From Gammaproteobacteria bacterium (GTDB lineage Bacteria > Pseudomonadota > Gammaproteobacteria > Francisellales > CACEW01): 7,606 bases of DNA. The first letter of the stretch is position 1. The number at the start of each line of letters is the position of its first letter. A program made the position numbers and the translations under genes. This document shows, piece after piece, positions 1-5,485 of this stretch. The notes below the pieces were generated by a model. That model searched no databases, was not told where the DNA came from, and saw only the letters and a program-made list of their open reading frames with translations. Where the stretch lies: NCBI GenBank assembly GCA_028282045.1, contig JANQIS010000121.1:1-7606 (forward strand). Direction: 5' to 3'.

Positions 1-20
1 ATCATGGTGCTTCGTCCGTC

Positions 21-44
21 ACCCCGTGGCAGTGACCACGGGGT
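21..44. repeat. Perfect 9-bp stem-loop (unassigned hairpin)
   Basis: The bases ACCCCGTGG at 21-29 and CCACGGGGT at 36-44 are exact reverse complements around a 6-base loop. The stem is GC-rich and stable. No run of T follows it on either strand, so it does not look like a complete intrinsic terminator. A shorter competing dyad, GTCAC at 19-23 with GTGAC at 32-36, overlaps it. It could be a factor-assisted terminator of a gene left of the window, a REP-like repeat, or an operator. Confidence 0.5.
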
Positions 45-70
45 CCGGAAAATATATTGCATAAACCTGG

Positions 71-93
71 ATTGTGCTATCAAGTAGCACAAT
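71..93. promoter_or_regulatory. Perfect 9-bp dyad upstream of the large broken gene
   Basis: ATTGTGCTA at 71-79 and TAGCACAAT at 85-93 are exact inverted copies separated by five bases. The dyad lies about 30 bases upstream of the candidate -35 element at 122-127, where an activator or repressor could bind. It could also fold as a hairpin. A T-run (GTTTTTG) occurs only about ten bases further on, too far away to call a standard terminator. The regulator role is inferred from position only. Confidence 0.35.
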
Positions 94-121
94 GACGATA
101 ACCGTTTTTGCTGTATTAAAT

Positions 122-150
122 TTTACGTGACATTAATTTATAAATATAAT
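122..150 (+). promoter_or_regulatory. Sigma70-type promoter for the 186-3410 gene
   Basis: A perfect -10 hexamer TATAAT sits at 145-150. A four-of-six -35 match, TTTACG, sits at 122-127 with the ideal 17-base spacer. Transcription would start near 156-158 and leave a leader of about 30 bases before the ATG at 186. The same frame is closed by a TAA at 147-149, inside the -10 element, so the gene cannot begin further upstream. No clear Shine-Dalgarno sequence is visible in the leader. Confidence 0.55.
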
Positions 151-185
151 GCAGGCTTTGTCTATTACACCAAAGTGATTGGTCT

Positions 186-734
186 ATGTTTGCCGGATGC
201 ACTACAGAGGACTTGAAAGACTTACTGACGTATTTGCTAGATTCAAAACACTCGCCTGAGGATAAGAAAAAGCAGCTTGTTACTGTTGTAGGCAGCCCTG
301 ATACTGCTGGTGTCAGCACTGTTAAAATTAAATCTACAGTAACTACCGATGGTGTTACCTCAAGCATTGAAGGTGATTTCGGTATACAGCTATTTTGCTT
401 GGCTCATTTTTCTGGCCGCCCTGACCTACCCGGCTTATACCATTATTTTGAAACAACCTACCCGCATTATCATGATGATGCACGTCGACGTGATATGGTA
501 GCGCAAATTAGCGCTATGTACCGCAAGGCAATTACTGAACTGGATTGTGAACGTCTAGCGACAGTTGCTCACTTAGAAAGAGTCCAGGCGATATTGTTGT
601 CACTATTATCTCAACAAGTCTTTCTGAAAGCCATCAGTGAATCTGCTACGGACAGCCCACTCAAGCCATTTGGAAAACTCACTTCAGATTCGCTGACCAA
701 AGACCAACAGGAAGCACACCAGCGCGCTATGTAA
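186..734 (+). CDS. Hypothetical protein, N-terminal piece of the broken gene
   Basis: This is the 182-residue first piece, read from the only in-frame ATG downstream of the promoter. It has no signal peptide and no membrane segment. Residues 1-30 are acidic and helical-looking. Residues 31-65 are rich in Thr, Val and Ser with alternating hydrophobics, like beta strands. Residues 95-165 look amphipathic and helical, with charged runs such as DDARRRD. The piece ends Arg-Ala-Met and then TAA. If the stop is real and the message is translated, this soluble fragment is the only part with a normal promoter and start. I recognise no domain and assign no function. Confidence 0.5.
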   Translation: MFAGCTTEDLKDLLTYLLDSKHSPEDKKKQLVTVVGSPDTAGVSTVKIKSTVTTDGVTSSIEGDFGIQLFCLAHFSGRPDLPGLYHYFETTYPHYHDDARRRDMVAQISAMYRKAITELDCERLATVAHLERVQAILLSLLSQQVFLKAISESATDSPLKPFGKLTSDSLTKDQQEAHQRAM

Positions 735-758
735 GCACTATATAGTCATATCACCATC

Positions 759-2708
759 ATGGGAATTGACGCAGTAACACAGACCCAAGCCGCTCGGCGC
801 GAGCAACAAGCTGTTCAAATGGCATGGGAAGATGAAGTCTCTGCTGCACACGCACGCCGGGAACCACCCAGTGAGGACGCTAAACGCCGCTATGAGGTCG
901 AAAAAGAACGTCTCAAACACGCTATAGAAACGTACCGCGCCAAACAAGAAACCTGTAAAAAGGTATGCGCTAGTATACTAAGTACCTGCCCGATAATACA
1001 GCTCAGTCACTGTAGCCAGCATGGCCTTCCCCTATTTGCATTGGCCGCAAATAATCCGCATGATAACAGTGTTTTGATAGCGCTAACTAAAATTGCTATC
1101 AAGCAATTGTTTCAACAAAAGAAATGGTCTGACCCTGCCACAACATGCCCGACTGACATTGACGATGCTAGCGCTGCTACGCGCTGCTGTGGTCATCACT
1201 TTTTAACATTATTGGAATCCTATGCTAAAACTATGGGACATCGGGTCGCCTTTATGTTGCCGCTCATAACGCTAATGGCGCAGCAAACCACGAAGAAAGA
1301 CATAGGGACAACAACCATTAGCGACGCTGTTAATCAGGCCCTGAATATGACCTATCCTCATGGCAATCGCCTGATGCATTGTGATGAGCATCATTTAACA
1401 GGCATCGAGTTATTTTGGCATCGAGAGTTAAAATTATTTGCCGGCGTACTGCGTACATTAATTGAAGCCAGGCACGCTCCATCACAAAGCACTTATCTTG
1501 AGGCTTGCAGCGAAGTGATTGCCTGGAAACCACATCAATCACCATTAGATACGCTATATCGCAAGCTCACTGCCAAGACAGTGTTAGAACGCACTGCTCT
1601 GAGCCTGATTCAATACCATGAAGCCGGTCCTGGAGGCCCTGCACGCGCCGAGCTACACACTCCAACAAGCTTTGGGACGCACTATGGTTTTGCGAAAACA
1701 ATTAGCTTCTTTATGTTACTCATATTAGCCGATCTCGTGTTAAACGCTGTTTGCGGTATGGCACCAACCGGCATTGGGCTACTGGCAGTGTCGTTATTGG
1801 CACTAGCTAGTGCTTTTAGCGTGCCGACTGAGCTTGAACCAGAAAAATTGCTTATCTCAGCAGCTCAGGAGGCTGTAACACACCAACTGCTGCGCACCGC
1901 TATATCTTGGGGGCTGGCAATGACCGAATATCGCCTGGGCAAGACATTCCTCTCGCCCGATGTGCTTGAACATCTGCCCGCTTATGCATCACTTTTATTG
2001 CGAATCAGCCTGCTGGGTGGTGCAATCGCCTCAGTGCAAAAGACTTGGCAAAGCATGAGCAGACTGGATCCGTCATTACGTAAATCTGATGCTGATAATC
2101 TATGGTATAGCGCTTTAGCAGGCACTGTATCAGCGATCAGCCAAGCTTTTTTAGCGCCGACCTTGCAGAGCCTATTAAGAGCTGCCACAGATCCGCACTA
2201 TAGCGCTCAGTTAACCGTTTTAGGTGCTCTTATTCCAGAATTAGGCATCGTTGCTGCCGGCTCGCCAGCGACCTTAGCAGCAACATCAATGCCGCACTGT
2301 GTAGATAAGACTATCACGTCATGGGGCTCTATATGGGGCTCTATTTCTGTTAGTGCAATCAGTGCAGGCCCTTGTGACATGCCATCACTAGCCACTCAAC
2401 CGCTTATCGCATCAGCTAATCGACACCCTAGTGAGACTTTATGGATAAGAGCATTGGGAAAAAGTTTTATACTAGATTTAGGCATTGGCAGCGATCCATC
2501 TTTTACATCGTTACCACGTCAGGCCGGTTTGTATCAGCAGACGGCCAAAGCTGCACAGCTCCTCACGGCCTATGGCCACACGTTAACTAGCCAAGTATCT
2601 CAACAATGGTTCTACCCTAGTATTGAGCTAAGTAGTACTTCACGCCTTCAAACTATGGCAGCAGCACTACTTGCCAATACCAAGCCCGATGGCTATGGCA
2701 AAGCATAG
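759..2708 (+). CDS. Hypothetical protein, central piece with membrane hairpin
   Basis: This 649-residue open stretch runs from an ATG at 759 to TAG at 2706-2708. The ATG has no Shine-Dalgarno sequence, and the frame is open back to the preceding stop, so independent translation is doubtful. Residues 7-65 are highly charged and rich in Ala, Arg, Glu and Gln, probably a long helix or coiled coil. Residues 66-212 are rich in Cys and His (for example Cys66, Cys70, Cys77, Cys85, Cys143, Cys144, and a His-Cys-Asp-Glu-His-His run at 207-212). Two hydrophobic helices at about 315-333 and 338-355, joined by a short Pro/Thr/Gly turn, should form a membrane hairpin. Further weakly hydrophobic Ala/Leu-rich helices follow (about 405-425, 450-470, 484-500). 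A tandem Trp-Gly-Ser-Ile repeat lies at 522-529. The family is not recognised. Confidence 0.5.
   Translation: MGIDAVTQTQAARREQQAVQMAWEDEVSAAHARREPPSEDAKRRYEVEKERLKHAIETYRAKQETCKKVCASILSTCPIIQLSHCSQHGLPLFALAANNPHDNSVLIALTKIAIKQLFQQKKWSDPATTCPTDIDDASAATRCCGHHFLTLLESYAKTMGHRVAFMLPLITLMAQQTTKKDIGTTTISDAVNQALNMTYPHGNRLMHCDEHHLTGIELFWHRELKLFAGVLRTLIEARHAPSQSTYLEACSEVIAWKPHQSPLDTLYRKLTAKTVLERTALSLIQYHEAGPGGPARAELHTPTSFGTHYGFAKTISFFMLLILADLVLNAVCGMAPTGIGLLAVSLLALASAFSVPTELEPEKLLISAAQEAVTHQLLRTAISWGLAMTEYRLGKTFLSPDVLEHLPAYASLLLRISLLGGAIASVQKTWQSMSRLDPSLRKSDADNLWYSALAGTVSAISQAFLAPTLQSLLRAATDPHYSAQLTVLGALIPELGIVAAGSPATLAATSMPHCVDKTITSWGSIWGSISVSAISAGPCDMPSLATQPLIASANRHPSETLWIRALGKSFILDLGIGSDPSFTSLPRQAGLYQQTAKAAQLLTAYGHTLTSQVSQQWFYPSIELSSTSRLQTMAAALLANTKPDGYGKA
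2333..2344 (+). repeat. Second copy of an exact 12-base tandem repeat
   Basis: The 12 bases ATGGGGCTCTAT at 2321-2332 are repeated exactly at 2333-2344. Because the unit is a multiple of three, the frame is kept, and the protein gains a doubled Trp-Gly-Ser-Ile motif (residues 522-529 of the central piece). This looks like a short slippage duplication. Confidence 0.8.
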
Positions 2709-3410
2709 ACAAGCTCACCTATCGTAAACACACTACTCAATCAACAGCTAACACTCACCTCCTCCGCTGATAAAACCGATAAAGTAACGTTATTACAACT
2801 GTATCATCAAAACAAAAAGCAGCAGGCCAGTCGTCTTTTAGCCGATTCGCTCACAGGCAAGCTGGTGCAAGCGATAAGAGCGCAGTTTTGTTCTAGCGAT
2901 ACAAAAACACTCACAGCAGCAAGCAGCAATTTTATTAATCGCCTGGTTAGCATAAGCGATACTATCGCATCCGCTAACATCACCAGTGACCCATTGGCAG
3001 AGAATAACGTTATTTGGTTTTTCTGTGCCAAGCATACAGCAACTGAAATTCGTACCGCCATGGAAAGCTTGTTTGCAAAAACGACCATTCGCCAAGACAC
3101 CTTTGCAGCCGATGCTTCAAATCAAGCACAAGTAGTCAAAGCATACCTTAGGATGCTAGCACGACCAGGCTACTCGCCTGACAACACTGAAATGGATATA
3201 TTGTGTACCTCGCTTGGAGCAAGACAAGTCCATGATTCAGTCAACCAGCTCAATACCACAACTACAAAGCCAAGCCCCGCGGCGGCTGCACCTGTTATAC
3301 CAACCACTGAAGATGGAAAAACAGCACTGGCATTACCTTGGTGGCAACATTGTTCTGAGGAGGTCAGTCAGTTTGCTGCCTTGGTGGAAAGGTGGTGGAA
3401 CAGTCCGTAA
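2709..3410 (+). CDS. Hypothetical protein, C-terminal piece of the broken gene
   Basis: The frame reopens right after the TAG at 2706-2708 and stays open to TAA at 3408-3410. The first usable start is a GTG at 2865, giving 181 residues; the first ATG is at 3060. Neither has a ribosome binding site. The 52 codons at 2709-2864 read as normal protein (Thr-Ser-Ser-Pro-Ile-Val onward) and join smoothly to the central piece, which supports a single ancestral gene. Counting from the GTG, residues 1-125 look helical and soluble. Residues about 128-150 are a Thr/Pro/Ala linker. The last 25 residues carry two Trp pairs (159-160 and 177-178). No family is recognised. The piece ends four bases before the stop of the converging TetR gene. 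Confidence 0.45.
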   Translation, partial: TSSPIVNTLLNQQLTLTSSADKTDKVTLLQLYHQNKKQQASRLLADSLTGKLVQAIRAQFCSSDTKTLTAASSNFINRLVSISDTIASANITSDPLAENNVIWFFCAKHTATEIRTAMESLFAKTTIRQDTFAADASNQAQVVKAYLRMLARPGYSPDNTEMDILCTSLGARQVHDSVNQLNTTTTKPSPAAAAPVIPTTEDGKTALALPWWQHCSEEVSQFAALVERWWNSP

Positions 3411-3414
3411 TAGC

Positions 3415-4023
3415 TTATACAGAGGTCTTTACTAACAGTATACGCTTAGCACCGGCCAGCAATTCAGCAAAAACATCATCACGTAATGGCCCTGGTGGAA
3501 TCTGTACCGCAGTATTAGAAAGGCTAACCAACAACTGACTAATCTCTACTGCATCCAGATCTGAACGCAGTGCACCGGCCTGTTGAAATGATTTCAATAA
3601 TAACCATACCTCATCAATAGAGCCCATCGATAAACCACTAATTTTCAGACTATCGGGTTCCAGATATTGCCAATCAGCCATCCGCTTGAGATCCGGACAT
3701 TCACAAAAGACCTGCACCGTCGTTTTAATAAAAATTTCAATAAAGTCATTTGCAGTTTTAACTTGTTGTAACCGCTGGTGAATTGCAGGCAAGTGCTGTG
3801 CAACCATCGACTGTTTAATTTGTTTCCACAGCTCAACTTTATTAGAGAAATGGTGATAGATCAGGCTTTGATTAGTCACATGAGCTGCCTTGGCGATCTG
3901 ACTAATAGATGTTGCTGCAAAACCCTGCTGCACAAATAGTTTACGCGCTGCTGCTAAAATCATCTCCCGGGTGCGGTCAGCAGATGGGCGTTTTTTAGCA
4001 CACTGAGTTTTCTTGTGAGGCAT
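3415..4023 (-). CDS. TetR/AcrR-family transcriptional regulator
   Basis: This 202-residue protein is a one-component DNA-binding regulator, in this family usually a repressor released by a small ligand. The N-terminus is basic (residues 1-18). A TetR_N domain follows at about 19-66, with helix 1 reading MILAAARKLF and a helix-turn-helix at about 38-62 ending in the family signature Ser-Leu-Ile-Tyr-His-His-Phe-Ser-Asn-Lys. The rest, about 70-200, is the helical ligand-binding and dimerisation part, which has too little conservation to name a ligand. Length is typical. It starts at ATG 4023-4021 behind a perfect TATAAT but without a visible Shine-Dalgarno sequence. It is convergent with the broken gene (gap of four bases) and divergent from the PadR gene. 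Family assignment is firm; the target is unknown, with itself and the PadR gene the natural candidates. Confidence 0.93.
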   Translation of the reverse strand: MPHKKTQCAKKRPSADRTREMILAAARKLFVQQGFAATSISQIAKAAHVTNQSLIYHHFSNKVELWKQIKQSMVAQHLPAIHQRLQQVKTANDFIEIFIKTTVQVFCECPDLKRMADWQYLEPDSLKISGLSMGSIDEVWLLLKSFQQAGALRSDLDAVEISQLLVSLSNTAVQIPPGPLRDDVFAELLAGAKRILLVKTSV

Positions 4024-4058
4024 CGTTGTATTGTCATGCTATCAGCCTTAATGGGGTG

Positions 4059-4064
4059 ATTATA
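4059..4064 (-). promoter_or_regulatory. -10 element of the TetR-gene promoter
   Basis: On the - strand a perfect TATAAT lies 35 bases before the ATG of the TetR gene, predicting a leader of about 29 bases. I find no good -35 hexamer at 16-18 bases spacing, so activity may depend on an activator or be weak. Confidence 0.4.
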
Positions 4065-4120
4065 ATAGCAAACCACTGCCAGAACCAGTTAACCCATTAC
4101 CCTATACACACTTATCTGCT

Positions 4121-4300
4121 TGTCATTATTACTTGACACAAGATAGCCCCCGAGAAAATACCTAACACTTTCCAATTCGACTGGTACCAGGCCATCTGTC
4201 GCCTCATCTCACGCTTCAACAGGTCATTTTTACCTGTCCACTTGTAATGTTATTTAAAGTTGGTCTACACTAAGCGTATAAGATAAAGTTCAACCGGTTG
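4121..4300. promoter_or_regulatory. Divergent regulator intergenic region with four dyads
   Basis: The 334 bases between the TetR and PadR starts (4024-4357) carry no gene. They hold four exact dyads: TGTCA-N8-TGACA (4121-4138), the palindrome CTGGTACCAG (4181-4190), ACAGGT-N7-ACCTGT (4219-4237) and the palindrome CAACCGGTTG (4291-4300). TetR and PadR dimers bind inverted repeats of this general size, so some are probably operators. Which protein binds which cannot be told from sequence. Candidate + strand promoters for the PadR gene are TTGTAA (4242-4247) with TACACT (4266-4271), 18-base spacer, or a -10-like TATAAG at 4277-4282. The last palindrome lies downstream of both, where a bound repressor would block transcription. 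Confidence 0.4.
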
Positions 4301-4369
4301 TAATTACCTATCCAAATTGACGGTGGTTGCAATCATGTGAATTTGCAGGTATAAAGGATGGGTACTCTT

Positions 4370-4906
4370 ATGAGTCGCATCAACAAGAGCCAATACGCGA
4401 TACTCGGTTGGCTCAGCAAAGGTCCAATGTCGGGGTACGACTTGAAGCAACAATTTGCCCAAGTCACCCCGTTTCATTGGTCTGAGAGCAACGCACAAAT
4501 CTACCCTATTCTCAAAAAACTCGAACAAGACGGATTGGTCAGTTCACGCCTGGACGAATCCAGTGGTGCACGTAATCGGCGTATCTATATCATCACTTCA
4601 GAAGGTCTGGATAAATTGGAAGACTGGCTTAAGCAGCCTGTTGAGCCGGCGCAACAGCGCGAAGAACTGCTGCTCAAACTCACTATGGGAGAGCACCTGG
4701 ATGATCATTCCCTTAAAGACCATATCGAACACTACCATACTCAGATTAAGCAACAACTAAGCACCCTTAAGGTAATTGAATCACGTAATCTACAGCAAAA
4801 TAGTGATACTCACCCCTATTTTGGCATGATTATTGATTTCGCCAAGATGACCTTACGGGCCAAAGACCAATGGTGTCAGCATGTACTCTCTCAGCTTGCG
4901 AGTTAG
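4370..4906 (+). CDS. PadR-family transcriptional regulator
   Basis: This is a winged-helix regulator, named after the phenolic-acid repressor PadR. From the ATG at 4370 it has 178 residues. The PadR domain spans about 8-87: it opens with Gln-Tyr-Ala-Ile-Leu-Gly, has the Met-Ser-Gly-Tyr-Asp-Leu turn at 20-25, a recognition-helix region with Ile-Tyr-Pro-Ile-Leu-Lys-Lys-Leu-Glu at 44-52, and a wing around 66-75. Residues about 93-176 form the helical C-terminal dimerisation domain of the Vir_act_alpha_C type. I prefer ATG 4370 because AAGGA at 4354-4358 sits 11 bases before it and the protein then starts as family members do. The ATG at 4358 overlaps that AAGGA and has only a weak AGGT at 4347-4350. 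The ligand and targets are unknown. Its own promoter region, the divergent TetR gene and ppiB downstream are candidates. Confidence 0.92.
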   Translation: MSRINKSQYAILGWLSKGPMSGYDLKQQFAQVTPFHWSESNAQIYPILKKLEQDGLVSSRLDESSGARNRRIYIITSEGLDKLEDWLKQPVEPAQQREELLLKLTMGEHLDDHSLKDHIEHYHTQIKQQLSTLKVIESRNLQQNSDTHPYFGMIIDFAKMTLRAKDQWCQHVLSQLAS

Positions 4907-4923
4907 GTTATGACTGCTATAGT
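4896..4923 (+). promoter_or_regulatory. Extended -10 promoter for ppiB
   Basis: TTGCGA (4896-4901) and TATAGT (4918-4923) are 16 bases apart, and TGC directly precedes the -10 hexamer, giving an extended -10 element. The predicted start near 4930 leaves a leader of about 23 bases before the ppiB ATG. The element overlaps the last codons and stop of the PadR gene, so ppiB can be made independently of it. Confidence 0.45.
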
Positions 4924-4952
4924 GGGCATAATCGAACAAGCTAAACTTTGAT

Positions 4953-5453
4953 ATGAACATTACTGCGACACTACACACCAATAAAGGCGATATTACGCTT
5001 GAACTTTACCCTGACGAGGCACCTATCACCGTTGCCAACTTTGTTAACCTGGCTCAACGTGGCTATTATGATGGTGTTACTTTCCATCGTGTTGTACCTA
5101 ACTTTGTCGTTCAGGCCGGTTGCCCTCTAGGTACCGGTACGGGTGGACCAGGGTATGAATTTGAAGATGAATTTCACTCACAGCGCAAGCACGACGCACC
5201 AGGTATTTTATCCATGGCCAACCGCGGCCCCGGCACCAATGGCAGCCAATTTTTTATCACCCATACATCAACGCCCCACTTAGATAGTCGTCATAGTGTA
5301 TTTGGCAAAGTGGTTGCCGATACTGACATGAAGGTTGTCAATGACATTGCCCAAGGTGATACCATTAACCGTATTAGCTTAAGTGGTGATGTGGACACCT
5401 TATTAGAGCAACAATCAGAACATGTTGCTCAGTGGAATAAAGTACTGGGGTAA
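4953..5453 (+). CDS. ppiB: Peptidyl-prolyl cis-trans isomerase, cyclophilin type
   Basis: The enzyme catalyses cis-trans isomerisation of Xaa-Pro peptide bonds and assists protein folding. There is no signal peptide, so it acts in the cytoplasm like E. coli PpiB. Its 166 residues cover one cyclophilin domain. Hallmarks are Phe-His-Arg at 44-46 with the catalytic Arg46, Phe51 and Gln54 in FVVQAG, the glycine-rich GTGTGGPGYEFEDEF stretch at 60-74, and Met88-Ala-Asn-Arg-Gly-Pro-Gly-Thr-Asn-Gly-Ser-Gln-Phe-Phe at 88-101. The motif LDSRHSVFG at 110-118 supplies His114. The residue matching the cyclosporin-contacting Trp121 of human cyclophilin A appears to be His109, so low drug sensitivity is expected. 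It starts 46 bases after the PadR gene and converges on lepA with 32 bases between stops. No Shine-Dalgarno sequence is evident. The ppiB name rests on the cytoplasmic single-domain form. Confidence 0.93.
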   Translation: MNITATLHTNKGDITLELYPDEAPITVANFVNLAQRGYYDGVTFHRVVPNFVVQAGCPLGTGTGGPGYEFEDEFHSQRKHDAPGILSMANRGPGTNGSQFFITHTSTPHLDSRHSVFGKVVADTDMKVVNDIAQGDTINRISLSGDVDTLLEQQSEHVAQWNKVLG

Positions 5454-5485
5454 CGGTGCTAGCTGGCCAAGCCCATACCAATTGA

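Larger units (their letters stand above)
186..3410 (+). pseudogene. Large unknown protein gene interrupted by two in-frame stops
   Basis: One reading frame runs from the ATG at 186 to the TAA at 3408-3410, about 1,074 codons. It is interrupted only by TAA at codon 183 (732-734) and TAG at codon 841 (2706-2708). The bases between the pieces, 735-758 and 2709-2864, are open in the same frame and read like ordinary protein. Neither downstream piece has a ribosome binding site, which argues against three independent genes. Each stop is one C-to-T transition from a Gln codon (CAA, CAG). No frameshift is present, so the damage is recent, or the stops are sequence errors, or they are read through. 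Features of the full product are a helical N-terminal part, a charged coiled-coil-like stretch (about residues 200-260), a two-helix membrane hairpin (about 506-546), and a Thr/Pro/Ala-rich linker before a Trp-rich C-terminus. I do not recognise the family. A secreted effector or envelope protein is possible but unproven. Confidence 0.65.

Noticed and set aside
21..44. Intrinsic terminator
   Set aside because: The stem is good but no T-run follows it on either strand.
1330..1545. Minus-strand open frame inside the large gene
   Set aside because: It is short, has no start signal or motif, and overlaps a continuous coding frame on the other strand.
510..2207. Five AGCGCT palindromes in the broken gene as a repeated recognition site
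   Set aside because: Four of the five are the in-frame codon pair AGC GCT (Ser-Ala), so codon and residue choice explain most of them.
732..2708. Stop codon reassignment (TAA/TAG read as Gln) to explain the two in-frame stops
   Set aside because: ppiB, lepA and the TetR gene all end at TAA and the PadR gene ends at TAG at the lengths expected for their families, so both codons act as stops here.
4133..4138. Perfect TTGACA -35 box for the PadR gene
   Set aside because: No acceptable -10 hexamer lies 16-18 bases downstream, and it is over 200 bases from the start codon.
4358..4369. ATG 4358 as start of the PadR gene
   Set aside because: It overlaps the only good ribosome binding sequence, which is placed to serve ATG 4370; the four extra residues do not look like the family's start.
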